Below are positions 12,906-46,916 of a stretch of DNA of 64,000 bases, one piece after another. Positions within the stretch are counted from its first letter, which is position 1. Each line of letters begins with the position of its first letter. The translations under genes and the position numbers were made by a program. The DNA comes from Polyodon spathula (taxonomy: Eukaryota; Chordata; Actinopteri; Acipenseriformes; Polyodontidae): NCBI RefSeq assembly GCF_017654505.1, contig NC_054541.1, forward strand, positions 43,149,986 to 43,213,985. The letters run 5' to 3'. The notes under the pieces are model-generated. The model saw only the letters and a list, made by a program, of their open reading frames with translations, did not search any database and was not told where the DNA came from.

Positions 12906-14294
12906 CTATAGCTATTTCATATTCCTTTGTTTGAAAAACCTCACACACCAAGTGCCACATAAGAAAAAACAAAAAGACTAAAATAGGATACATTTCTCAA
13001 ATAGAAAAAATGTTTTCACAAAGACTTATTGTGTGAGCATAAAATCTGTTTTGTTTTTTTCCTATTTTCTTTAAAAATGTATACAGCATTTTTAAATACT
13101 ATTTTTAGAAGTTTTTGTCTCTAATGAAACATAAATGATAAATTACCACTATTTTTCTATCCAATTTGACTGCTGCCTCAGCACTTACTGAGCAGAAAAA
13201 TGTATGATCAATGGACGACCTCTGTTCCCGCTGTCCTAGCAATTTCACCTGCCTTAACTAAGCAACAGTTGTTACAAAGTTGATGAACCCTGAAATCACA
13301 GGCCCAGCAATAGAGAAATCTGCCTGGACTTGTCTGGCGCCTGACCTATATGAGATTTAGAAGCTTGATGAGGCAAACTATTCTCAACCGCAGAGTCAAG
13401 GAAGCACGCCTTTACAATTTTACATGTCACTCAAAGCCTTCATATGTTTAAGTAAAATCAATATCAGTCGAAAAGCAGCTTCAGTAACCACAGATTTCTG
13501 CTCTGTTGCTTGAGTTAACAACGGCTCCTGATAATTTAGGGAATCTTTCAGTTTCTTTACTTGTTCTTTTCTATGTAGATCGCAATGATAATGCCTTAAT
13601 AAATTACAAAAAAAAATAAATGTTTATTTTTTCAGATTAACAATATATGGCAGTAGCTGATGTTCTTTCAGATGGTCGACAACACAGTAAAACAACTCTT
13701 ATGAAAGAACTCACCACTGCTTACTGTATGCATACTGTGCATCTTTTTTTAAATGAAAGTTTGGTGTGCAACTTGTATGCATATTAAAATTAGAATGTAT
13801 TATTATTTGTAAGTATTTAAAATATTTTTAATATTGGCGACAGCTGCAGCTACTAATGTGTTTCTAAAACATCCCACACCACTTTTTAAAGCTGCTTGTT
13901 TCTAAACTTTATGTAATACATATTTTATTTTGGTTTCTAAGTGCTTATTATATGTTTAATAGACAGTATTATATCTGCAGAATACACCTGCCCTGTAATT
14001 TAATTACATAATAACATTTGTTTCGTACCATCTGGTTAAATGTGGTTTTGAGATTGCCAGTTAGTAACCATTTTAGATTTTCTCTGCAACAGTTGATTTA
14101 ATTGTGTGTTTCTGCTAGATGTGATAAACATTAAATGTATCAGACTGGGCCGCTGTTCTGCTGGGGATGAACTACTTAGTTGCTTATGTAGAAAAACACA
14201 AGAAAATCAATCACAATATTATTGCCAGATTGTCTTTTTATCTCCTGTTTCTGTGAAATGGCCTTTAAAGCATTGGAAATGATGAGATTTTTGC

Positions 14295-14328
<34 letters not shown>

Positions 14329-15560
14329 TAAAAATGCTTTATTGAAAAAAAAAATAAGAATATGTGAATCAAACTTTTCAACTTGTTGCATCGACACAAG
14401 TAATGAATCAACAATCACTGTAGTTTTTCGAAGATACCAACACAAGGTGAATATTGTCTGCCTTTTGTGTGAGAAACATTAAGGAGGCAAGCACAGTGTA
14501 CATACAGTATGTGCTGAAAGCGTAGCCACTCTTTTTGCCTACTCAACAAGTGCATTTACTGAGGTATTCCTTTGGTTTAATGTTGCATGTATTAGACAGC
14601 AGTGAAAGTGGCTTTGCTGGCAATTTAAACATTTTGAACCTCTAATGTAAATGTACCTTTTCCGTGTTTTGCTTTCCTTCCATTCTGCTTATTAAAGCTA
14701 GATGTTCTATCTGAAAGTTCTGCGATCATCTACCGTGTGGTACAGCAGTGCCCTGCAAAGGAGATTCTAACCATGTAAACATTTCCAAACAATGCACAAG
14801 TCAGGTTTGCCTCATTAACTTCTTACCGTTAGTAATTAAATGTGCATATCTACACAAATAAATGAACAAGAAAGCTGCACGTTATCACTGGTAGAAATAT
14901 TTAAATATGTCTTTCCAGATTTTAAAATTAATTAGCTAATTTAAATTTTAAAGGTGAATTTCTCTCCCTAAATGAAAACTACGTGCAAACTCAAACTGCC
15001 TGTTAGGTATGACCACCTTGCTAGACAGTATTACCAGTTTTGGTACCTATCCCTATACTGTTCTACTTAAGTACATTTCCTGTTGAGTATGTTGCATATT
15101 TTAGTTCACCAGACAGATTGCTAAATTGGTATTATTTTGGCTTAGCCATGCTGACAAGAGATATACATCAGCAGACAGATGAAAATGTGCTTCAGTGTGT
15201 TCTCCAGGTGCTGATTACCTGCTGTTGGGCAGGTCTAGGCTGTGTTTTCATTGGATTACTCCTCCCCTGTGTGCTTCTGTGAAGTGTATGTGTCAAGCTC
15301 TTGAGAGCCACTCGTGCTTTATGTGATAAATTATTGGTTATGACTCAAGCGACTAACTGAAACTGCCCCACACTGAGCAGGAAACAAACTATAAGCACTT
15401 ACCATCCTGACTGAGCAGCTGTGCCCTTCCACAGGTTAAGCTTTTTAATATGCATATACACATGTGCTGTACACATAGAGACTGCACATATACCTATATA
15501 CTCAATGATGATGTTCTGCATTTAAAATTATACTTATGATTTATTTTGTTTTTGTTCCAG
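12906..15560. other. Non-coding DNA immediately 5' of the first coding exon
   Basis: No exon, RNA gene or named repeat is recognised. A poly-A tract lies at about 14299-14326. The last bases before 15561 form the splice acceptor of the first coding exon (a pyrimidine-rich run ending in ccag), so this is probably intron following an unseen 5' untranslated exon. Confidence 0.5.
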
Positions 15561-15587
15561 CTAAGAGACTGTCAAGAAGGTCCTAAG

Positions 15588-38296
<22,709 letters not shown>

Positions 38297-38520
38297 AATG
38301 TGCCCTTTTTAAAATTACAGCCATAAATTTGAAAACACAACTTCTACTAATATGTTCAGGTTTGAGCAGTATTGAGGCATACTGGTTTCACATTATTAAA
38401 TGTTGCTGCCAAAGTAACAGCTTGGCCTGTTACTTGTTTAATGTTAAATAAAACTGTACATACTATTTCAACCAATGAACAAGTCAAATGAATTTATATG
38501 AAGCCATATAATAAACAGCT
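38297..38520 (+). promoter_or_regulatory. SLC16A7: SLC16A7 3' UTR with polyadenylation signals
   Basis: AATAAA hexamers lie at 38447-38452 and 38510-38515, 150-215 bases after the stop. Which one is used cannot be told from sequence, and longer UTRs ending further on are possible. Confidence 0.65.
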
Positions 38521-38682
38521 ACTGTATGATGTGTATAATATTGGCCATACCCTTAGATCTGTATGGTTGCTGCCCTGTCCCTGGCACTGTATTGGTATTT
38601 CTAAAATATGTAGAAATGGGGTTATTCTTTCAGAAAGGGGAATTATTCATGTTAAGTTACTAGGACTGTAACTGCGACCCTT

Positions 38683-38757
38683 TCTGCGACCCATAGCTTG
38701 GAGGTCGCCGGTTCGAGTCCAGGCTATTCCACTGCCGGCCACGGACGGCAAAACTGA
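38683..38757 (+). mobile_element. SINE head fragment with intact box B
   Basis: The stretch cccatagcttggaggtcgcc, then ggttcgagtcc (a perfect RNA polymerase III box B) and aggctattccactgcc, matches the tRNA-derived head of the SINE at 43319. The body is absent; sequence diverges after ccacggacgg. It is not a tRNA gene, because there is no cloverleaf. Confidence 0.65.
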
Positions 38758-38773
38758 CTAAAACTGAATCAAT

Positions 38774-39515
38774 CAGTACGTTTACATGATAAAGCGTTTT
38801 CCGAAAACTGATGTTTTCCGAAAACTGATTTTCTTAAAACGTCACTTACATGATTAACGATAGAAAATCAAATTAAAATTCAACTGTATGCATGGATTGA
38901 AGTTTTCGGAAAATGCAGGATATTTTCACACGGAGACCAATCCAATAACTCAAGTACTTTATCGAAGTGTCAGGTCTTAAATTCAAAGATTACTATCCTA
39001 TACATCTATTCAGATTCCCCAGAATGTGCAATCAGCCTTTCCAACAGCTCATCCTGTTCTATATTACCAGTTTCTTTTGCAGACATTATTTTAAAATATC
39101 ACGTGATTTTAAAACTGAAAAACATTTACTGCTTCAGTATGGGCTATTAACAAATACATACGGACTTTAACAAATATATTACTTTATCCCTAACTAGACA
39201 AATGGAAGCATGCAGCCTGACTACAGATTATTATTATTTTCTCTGTTTTCTAAAACCACGTGCAGGAGAAAAGGGTCAAAGTGTGCACGTGCGCAGTGTG
39301 CTATTTCTAAAAGTTTTCCAAAAAGTGTGTTTACATGATGTACATTTTGTATATCGGAAATTTCTAGGTGCTGTTTTCCGAAAATTGTCTTTCGGAATAT
39401 TCTGATACATTTTCCGAAAACTGTGTATACATAACTTTTGATATCGGAATTACTTTTCCAAAAAACGTAGTTTTCCAAAAGGTGTCGGACTTCTTATGCT
39501 CATGTAAACGCACTG
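38774..39515. mobile_element. 742-bp terminal-inverted-repeat element (MITE-like)
   Basis: The left end cagtacgtttacatga is mirrored at the right by catgtaaacgcactg, and both are flanked by aat, a possible 3-bp target duplication. Just inside each end are several copies of ttttccgaaaact or its complement. No transposase is seen, so it is non-autonomous. The superfamily is uncertain. Confidence 0.75.
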
Positions 39516-39817
39516 AATGTCACATGTTGCATCCCGGTCCGGGTCTTGGTACTTCCAGTGGAAAGATGATAACCATCCTTGTTTCACTGCATCAGCCATT
39601 TAACATTAAAAACCCATTGAATAACACTGTGGAGCTGTTACCATGGTCACTGCGTTAATAAAGGGATTCATTCATCCCCTTAAAACTGATGTCAAATTAG
39701 CATATAGTACAATCTTCAGATTTTCTTTCACCAAATACATAATTTTTATTAAAATCAAGGAGACTTTGAGTAATAAAAAAACCTATTTGCAGTCCTAGTA
39801 ACTTTATTTTATTTTTA

Positions 39818-40193
39818 TTTTTTGGAATTGGCAATTGTATTTTACCCCATTTTCTCCCCCATTTGAAATGCTCAATTTGTAAACATGGCTCACCATTGCA
39901 ACCCCTGTGTTAACCCAGGAGAGATGAAGATTAACATTATGCGTCCTCCGAAACTTGTGCCGTCATCCGTCCGCTTCTTTTCACTCTGCAGCCCCACCAT
40001 GCAGCTACCTCAGAGCTATTGCGTTGGAAGACCACGTAGCTCTGGGCCGCTAGCAAGCAGGCCTGCAGGCACCCAGCCAGTCTACAGGGGTCGCTGGTGC
40101 GCGGTGAGCCAAGGACACCCTGGCGGACCTAATCCTTTCCCACTCCGGGCAGCGCTGGGCCAATTGTGCGCTGCCCTTGGGAACTCCAAGACC
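39818..40193 (-). mobile_element. SINE body, reverse orientation, head missing
   Basis: Read on the minus strand, gcgcacaattggcccagcgc, ggtgtccttggctcacc, cgcaccagcgacccctgtag and gctgcagagtgaaaagaagc match the plus-strand SINE at 43319 in the same order. It ends in the ggggtaaaatacaattgcc tail at 39818. The tRNA head is lost at 40193, a common 5' truncation. Confidence 0.8.
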
Positions 40194-40568
40194 AAAATCA
40201 TATAGGGTAAAATAAATATGCTTATTACTTTGTGACAAAAAGAAAATCATGTTGACAATGTAGTTAATCTGCAGATTCATAGGAAATGTTCATTTTTGAG
40301 AGCAGTTGTTTAATATTAACTTTCACCAATGATGCGTTGTCTTAAATTCTGAAATGTGACTCAAAACTATTTTTTTATTATACTCTAGTTAACAGGAGAT
40401 CTTAAATCAAATCCCCCTTTTAATGATATATAAAATAAATTCATTGTCTATGATTTATATTTTTCCTAGTATTTTGTATTTCTTATATACAGTAGTATAT
40501 CATTTAATCTAAATATATGCAGTGTGGTGTATAATTTTGTAAAATATCACTGGGTGATGTGTTTATAT

Positions 40569-41662
40569 CAGGGGTGTCAAACTCAAGGCCCACGGGCCAA
40601 ATTCAGCCCTTGGAGGCACTTTATCCAGCCCCCCGCACAGTTCATTCATTCCAGTGTAATTTGGCCCGGCCCAGTTTGAGTCTATTGGGTTATTACATGT
40701 AACAACTCCAAATCCCATCAGCCATCAGAAAAATAGCGAGAAGCTCAGAGCTAAAGAAACAGAAGACAGCGAGAGACAGCCAATCATATCTCGTGCTTGG
40801 TGCTTAAGCCGCGTTTTCCGTTGTCTACTGGCCGTCAAAAATGATAATAGAACTCTCAAAATGTCCAAGAAAGGAAAAATGGATAAGGAAGGCAGATTGT
40901 TTCAGAAATGTGTTTTAATATTTATTTGTAGAGCAGCAATAAAACCCCATTTGCTTGGTATGTAAGGGAAGTACTGCAGTGATGAAATAATTCAATTTAA
41001 GGCGCCACTATGAAATGAAACATAAATAAAAATGTGAAGTTTGAAGGAAAGCAAAGGCAAGAAAAGCTGGCTGAATTAAAAATAACCCTTGATTTACAGC
41101 AGAACATTTTTAAAAAGGCAAAAAGTGAAAGTGATGCGGCAGTAAAGGCAAGTTACCTTATGTCAGAGCTAATCACAAAGTCGTCAAAGCACGTTTGTGA
41201 TGGTACTTTTGTAAAAGACTGCATGCTTAAAGCCACAGAAATAGTCTGTCCTGAGAAAGCGTGCTTTCCAATGTCAGTCTTTCAAAAAATATCGAAGCTG
41301 AAAGAGTGGATGACCTGGCTACCAATCTTCAAGAGAGCTCACTGAAAGCGATTTTGTGCATTTCAGCACAAAACATGAATCCCGATATTGACAAGCTTCT
41401 GTCATGAAAAAGGTGCCAGATTTCTTCAGTAAATGAGAACGCATAGGGCAGCTACTAGGTAAGATAGATAACATGTGTTTTAAATTAACAAGTCACATAT
41501 AAAATACATGTCTATGTATTAAAAACTGTGCATATAAACATGTGTTTTCTATATCACCTATTAAAATGCATGTGTATACGTAAAAGGTGTGCATTTTGTG
41601 GCCCGCGAATCAAATGTTAAATTAAGATGTGGCCCTTGGTAAAATTGAGTTTGACTCCCCTG
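40569..41662 (+). mobile_element. Internally deleted hAT transposon with 8-bp target duplication
   Basis: The left end caggggtgtcaaactcaagg and the right end ttgagtttgactcccctg are inverted repeats of the well-known hAT (Charlie-type) form. Flanks are gtttatat (40561-40568) and gtttaaat (41663-41670), an 8-bp target duplication with one mismatch. At 1.1 kb it is far shorter than an autonomous element, and only the transposase ends are kept. Confidence 0.88.
40863..41430 (+). pseudogene. hAT transposase relic (BED-like finger, start of domain, C-terminal tip)
   Basis: From 40863 (MSKKGKMDKEGRLFQK) several frames carry a zinc-finger-like region: CLVCKG around 40960 and LRRHYEMKHK around 41000-41025. 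The open stretch 41034-41345 continues with KFEGKQRQEKLAELK and SKHVCDGTFVKDCMLKATE, like the hAT-derived transposase seen in GTF2IRD2-type proteins. Further frames give VERVDDLATNLQ at about 41297 and a C-terminal tip NPDIDKLL near 41380, so most of the catalytic core was deleted. Frameshifts and stops make it non-functional. Family assignment is by recognised wording, not by search. Confidence 0.75.
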
Positions 41663-41717
41663 GTTTAAATGATGAAACTGAATTAGATAATGGTAGAGTA
41701 TAGTGGTCTCTACTCTC

Positions 41718-41838
41718 AGTACAGGGCTATACAGCTGTGCCAATCCAAAACAGCAGAATGAATGTTGATGCTCACTCCAACTCTCATTTGCAGTAGTGTA
41801 AAGAGAATCAATTACAGTATTCCCTTCATAAAATCGAT
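41718..41838 (+). repeat. Unnamed dispersed repeat, copy 1 (with 44597-44712)
   Basis: The motifs tgtgccaatc, cagcagaatgaatgttgatg and gaatcaattacagtattccc recur in order and same orientation at 44610-44700 with many substitutions. The origin is unknown; it may be part of a larger old element. A poly-T run follows at 41847-41868. Confidence 0.55.
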
Positions 41839-42045
41839 CAAAACTTTTTTTTTTTTTTTTTTTTTTTTAAAGAAAACAGTGTCTAACAATATACAAAAAC
41901 TTTGATAAATGCAATACAACACTGGGCTTCCATCTACTGTACAAAGACCTTATTTTCTTATGGTATTTGTCACTTTGCTATTTCATTTATAATTGAACAA
42001 CTTGTGTTCTTTATATATTTATTTTTTAAATGTTTTATATAAAAA

Positions 42046-42990
42046 TTGTTTATTTACCATTTTTGGATGGCTGCTTCACATAAGGGACCCGTTGCTTCCC
42101 TTCTATCCATGCTGGAGGGAAAGCATATGAAGAGGTCACTGGGCCCCGATGATTGGGATGTCCGCTTGGCACAGGTTACATGCACTTTCCGTGGATCAGT
42201 TCAGGAAACAATTGAAGCGGCTTTGCGGCCTGTGATTCGAAGTGTAACCGAAACAGCTACCATCCTCAGCACTCTTAAACAGGATGTTTTTGATATTGCT
42301 TCTTCCATGAAACAATTAACTGCCAGGCAGGATATCAACAGAGCTGATCTTCGACAACAGAAAGACAAAATCAATCATCACAACACTCGTATTGATGCTA
42401 AGCAGTATAATATGGCGGTCCTTGAGGACAGAAGTAGTCGATATAGTGTCAGACTGGTGAGGCTACCTGAAGGGGCTGACAGTGATGACTTCATCCACTT
42501 TCTTCGGCAGAAAATTCTGCATTGGTATCCGACCCTGAAGTCCCCTGATGTCTAACCTTTTCTGGAGTTAAATATAGCGCATTGCGTATATGCAGGTGGC
42601 CCTTGCGCCATGATATTTCAATGCCTTCGTTACAATGATCGACAACAACTTCTCCAGGCTGCTCGAAGAACCGCTCTGGTCATCATACAGGGGCAAAAGC
42701 TCGCTTTTTATGTGGATTACTCTGCTGCCACCGCCGCAAAGAGGAGGGCCTTTGGTGAAGTGAGAACGAAAGCTTCACTCCCAAGGAGTGGACAATTTCT
42801 TGATGTATCCAGCTGTTTTGAAGATTACTCACGCAGGGGAGCATCTGTCTTTCACTACTCCTGAAGAGGTAGATTTTTTCTTTACGACGGGGGCTATTGA
42901 TCCCTCTGCATGCAGGGCCCTGCGCTTCACATCCCTTAGCTCAGATGGAAGGTCAGTATCAATGGACTAACTTAGCCACTACAAATACGA
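42046..42990 (+). pseudogene. L1-type LINE ORF1 protein relic
   Basis: The frame 42046-42555 encodes a probable coiled-coil part (TLKQDVFDIASSMKQLTARQ) leading to LEDRSSRYSVRLVRLPEGAD, the hallmark join of coiled coil and RNA-recognition domain in L1-like ORF1 proteins. A stop at 42553 and a frame change lead to 42610-42864, with YNDRQQLLQAARRTALV and VDYSAATAAKRRAF. Another shift gives YPAVLKITHAGEHLSFTTPE near 42805-42865, the usual C-terminal end. In intact elements this protein binds LINE RNA as a trimer. At least two frame disruptions make it a relic. No ORF2 follows; 43000-43318 is AT-rich non-coding DNA. Confidence 0.75.
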
Positions 42991-43318
42991 TGGCAGCACG
43001 GCGTTCTGATGCCGATAAAGAAGCACAGTTGTTCGAGTAAGATCAAGTGCATAATATACGATTTCCCCCAAAGATAACTTTCATTCAATTAAGGTATATT
43101 CTTTCTTTTGATATTTTAATATTGTATTTTGTTGTAATATTCTTGTTTTTGTCTCGATATTATTGTATTTCTCAATCAATCAATTTTCGATTTTTATTGT
43201 ATTTCAATTTATATTTTTTTGATCTGTATTGTCTCCCCCATTTCCCTATTCCCAAGGGTGGGGAAAAGAAAGGCAAAGTAATAAAAATAATTGTTCACAA
43301 AAAACTATATTCTTGAAA

Positions 43319-43816
43319 GGGGGGTTTCTCGAGTGGTGCATCCACTAAAGGTGCCCTATATATAGCTTGGAGATCGCCAATTCAAAACCAAGCTATGCCA
43401 CTGCCGACCATGGACGGGAATTCCAAGGGGGAGGCGCACAACTGGCGAAGCGCTGTCAGGGCAGGGTAGGGTTTAGGTCGGCTGGGGAGTCCTTGGCTCA
43501 CCATGCACCAGCGACCCCCTGTGGCTGGCTGGGCGCCTGCAAGCCAGCCTGTGCGCAATTCAGAACTTAGTGGTCATCCACTGTAAGTTTGGAATATTGC
43601 TGCACTGCGGGCTTGCAGAGTGAAAAAAAGCGGACAGCTGACGGCAATCATTTCAGAAGATGCGAGTGCTCATCTTCGTCTCTCCCGAGTTAGTTCAGGG
43701 GTTGCAGTGGTAAGCCAGGTTGGATAATAATTGGACATTACAAAATTGGGAAAAAATTGGAAAATTTATAAAAATAACTTTAAAAAAAAAAAAAAAAACT
43801 AAAAAAAAAAAAAAAT
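43319..43816 (+). mobile_element. tRNA-headed SINE, nearly full length
   Basis: The head is tctcgagtggtgcatccac (box A region) with a decayed box B (ccaattcaaaacc), then the body (ggcgcacaactggcgaagcg, gtccttggctcacc, gcaccagcgaccccctgtgg, gcagagtgaaaaaaagcgg). It ends in a tail (aaaattgggaaaaaattgg) and A-rich sequence to about 43816. The reversed copy at 39818-40193 and the head piece at 38683 belong to the same family. Confidence 0.8.
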
Positions 43817-44226
43817 AAAACACTGGTACACTGTCATCTGTGTTCAACTAACACTATACTTTCTTTTCCCCTTTCTACTGTAATGTAGATACAAACTTTT
43901 TCTTTCGATGTAATATGCTGTATTAGGGGACCAGCTTTATTCATCCTTTGGGGAAAATAATTAAATAAAAATATGTAGCCTTTTGTAGAATATTTGGTTA
44001 ATTTGTTTTGTAAATCACATTTAGACAATGAGTATATAAACTGTCATATAAAGGAGAAAAATACCCCCATACATATACTCTTTTATTTATCTTGTGGTTT
44101 TTTTTTTTCTGTTAAAGTAACATTTTGAGAAATAGTGCTGTGGCAATGACCAGTCAACTCTCTAGTAACTACCAAATGTGTGCTAACTCTGTACCTTCCA
44201 ATTAATATATAGTAGTATATAGGTTA

Positions 44227-44330
44227 CCGTATTCCTTCAAATTTAAGACCAAATTGACCACCCTCAGTTTGAGGAAACAATAAAATATCAAATAAATATG
44301 AATTTACAAAGATACAGCCTCAATTATTAC
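44227..44330 (+). repeat. Single end of the element found whole at 57901-58935
   Basis: The sequence taccgtattccttcaaattt, followed by ccctcagtttgaggaaacaa, matches the left end and subterminal part of the 57901 element. No matching right end was found nearby. Confidence 0.65.
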
Positions 44331-44596
44331 GTTGCTGTATTGTACAAAAATGACATGAAACGTTGTTGTAGATTAACCACGGAGCCTGTTTATTGTGCTG
44401 AGCACTGTATAATACTTAAGATGGCGTCTCTGTCTTACACATACCAACACTCACTTAAGGCATCACACATCCTGGCAACAGCAAGCAGGACACAACACTC
44501 CACGGCATCAGGCAACATGTAACCTAGTATTTGGTGATTACATTCTGAAACCTCATTAAATACTGGTACATGGGATTATAAAGTATGACAGTATCT

Positions 44597-44712
44597 GCAA
44601 GGCAAAACAGGTGTGCCAATCTAAGGCAGCAGCATGAATATTGATGCGCAGTTAATTTCTCACCTGCAGTTCAGTAATGGGAATCAACTGTTCCCTTGAA
44701 GTTCTTTACTCT
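44597..44712 (+). repeat. Unnamed dispersed repeat, copy 2 (with 41718-41838)
   Basis: The motifs tgtgccaatctaaggcagca, tgaatattgatgcgcag and gggaatcaactgttcccttg parallel the copy at 41718 with insertions and substitutions. Confidence 0.55.
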
Positions 44713-44801
44713 TTGTGAAAGGAAAAATCTAACTGTTAACAAAACTGATAAAGACCTTTTGACTCCTTAAATGAACATTATAAGTTGCTTGTTTCCAGTT
44801 C

Positions 44802-44802
<1 letters not shown>

Positions 44803-44849
<47 letters not shown>
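44803..44849. repeat. Long poly-A tract
   Basis: A run of about 46 uninterrupted A bases follows ttccagttcctt. Further long A runs occur at 45504-45533, 46869-46913 and 58063-58102. Confidence 0.95.
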
Positions 44850-44851
<2 letters not shown>

Positions 44852-45233
44852 GTTTGAGGTTAGGGCAACATCTACCATTTGTCACATCGAGAAAATTGAT
44901 ACATTTTGGGCAATCCTTTCTAAAAGTATGATGTCTGTGAATTACCAATGTAAAAGTAAACTGTAAAAAAACATAAGAAATTCATAGTGAAAATACGTGA
45001 TAAAACTTAATAAAGGCAACACGTGGCTTTCTCATAAATGTGTACATATTTGAATATTATCTATTTTGAGATACCCGAATATTTAGCAAACGAGAACTCA
45101 GTAAATAATGGGTGTGTTAAGTAACAGAGCGGCTCCGAGGCTAAATGGTCCCGCTCACTGGGATCACCAATGAAATGTGCTCTGCAGCGCTCTGACTTGC
45201 TCAGGAGGAGCGGAACGAAGCATGCGTCAAGTG

Positions 45234-45500
45234 TAGAGATGGGACAGTACAAAATTTGCACGGTATGATAACTGTTAATAAAAATACCGTGGTAACTTTA
45301 ATATCACGGTACATTGTGCAAGTTACCAAATAACGGCTCAAAAGAAGAAAGACTAATGTAAATCACTTAAATTACCGTAATTCACAAAAATAAAACCAAC
45401 AAAACACACTTCCTTTCGTGGAATGATTTAAACATTTGGTATTTAGTGTTTTACTATGCCAAATAACTTGGTACGTTTCTTTTTTTTTATAAAGGCAATC

Positions 45501-45533
<33 letters not shown>

Positions 45534-46782
45534 CGTTGTACACTCAATGTTATACTACAACAGTATTAAGATCTATTATTTGCTCAAAATGAGTAGTGCT
45601 GTAGTCCGTTAAAACATTTTAACGTATAAAATATAATAAATAAATAAATACACTACTTTGTTTGTTTGGCAAATAGAATTGGGAAATGATCAGTCTTATT
45701 GCTTAAAACACAAACATGTATCACATTATTATTTAAGAGCAGAGATTATTTTTTCAACAGGATAAATAAAATATGTATAGCAAAAAAATAAATAATGTAT
45801 TTTAATATTAAACTGTGTTATTTGATTACATTTACGACACTGCACAAGTAAGCTTCCAATAATTATTACACATGTAGTTTGTAATAAATAAATAAATAAA
45901 TAAATAAAAAAGTTTTATTCACTTACCTAATAAAAGTGGAATACAATTTGTTTAAACAAAACTACACTGATAATAAATAGGCTATCCTGCTGCAGTCGAG
46001 GGTCTGTGCTAGCTTTATTTGACACAGTGCTGCATGAAAACTCAAAGATGCACTGTACACGTCACTCAACACCCACAGAAATGTGTGTAGATTCTGCATA
46101 ATCCAGTGCAGCTTTGAAATGTTATTGCAGGAGGCTGACTGCGGCTGTGAACAAAAGGGAAAAAGCAAAGATCACGAGTGACCTGTTAATCATAATGCAA
46201 ATAACCACTAAAACTACTGCTGCCACCTTGTTAGCGGAGGCAAGCGATATTATCATTATACATTGAAGCCGTAAACAGCCTTGTCCACGCTATATTAAAT
46301 AAATCAATTATTTCAACAAACATAATGTACTAAATCCATGATTAGTGATGTATAATTTTACAGTTAATGTCTTTCCAGACAAATGTAAATATAGCACATT
46401 GAAAATGTGTGCTTTGCGGCAAGGTTCGGAGAAGGCGTTTCTCTAAAAGCTGCGTGTGACGTCAAAGACAGCAGCCAAGAGCAGCCGGTGCAGCCAGCTC
46501 TGGGTAACAGAATGAAGCAATTGAAACATGTATTCTGTGTCGGGGACAGTTTCCCTCAAAATCATTATCAAAATACAGTAGCAGTTCCCAAAAAGATCTT
46601 CCTCGGACACTTTGCTAAGGCTCCATGTACCATCGCTTGATTTAGAAGAAGCGTGTTTGCAGTTTAAAAATGCGTTAACTGCTGTATAATCGAATTACGA
46701 TAATTGCTGTTTAGAATAAAAGCAACGTATTAGAAACTAATGTACCTAAACCACGAAAAACCGGTATACCGACCCATCCCTA
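45234..46782. mobile_element. Non-autonomous hAT element with perfect 8-bp target duplication
   Basis: The ends tagagatgggacagta and ggtataccgacccatcccta are inverted repeats (13 of the first 16 bases match). Both sides carry gtcaagtg (45226-45233 and 46783-46790), an exact 8-bp duplication as made by hAT transposases. Both ends show cggta/accggt-type subterminal motifs. The 1549-bp interior is AT-rich with poly-A and AATA runs and no transposase frame. ORFs inside (45962-46168, 46407-46640) show no family motif. Confidence 0.9.
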
Positions 46783-46790
46783 GTCAAGTG

Positions 46791-46876
46791 GATTCTTTCA
46801 CTGGATTTCTCTGAGTGGTCTTTAGTTACTTAATGCACCCACTATATGGAGTACAATAATTGCATCTCTGCGCATA

Positions 46877-46916
<40 letters not shown>

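Noticed and set aside
38683..38757. tRNA gene
   Set aside because: Box B is perfect but there is no tRNA-length cloverleaf or anticodon arm; it matches the head of the local SINE.
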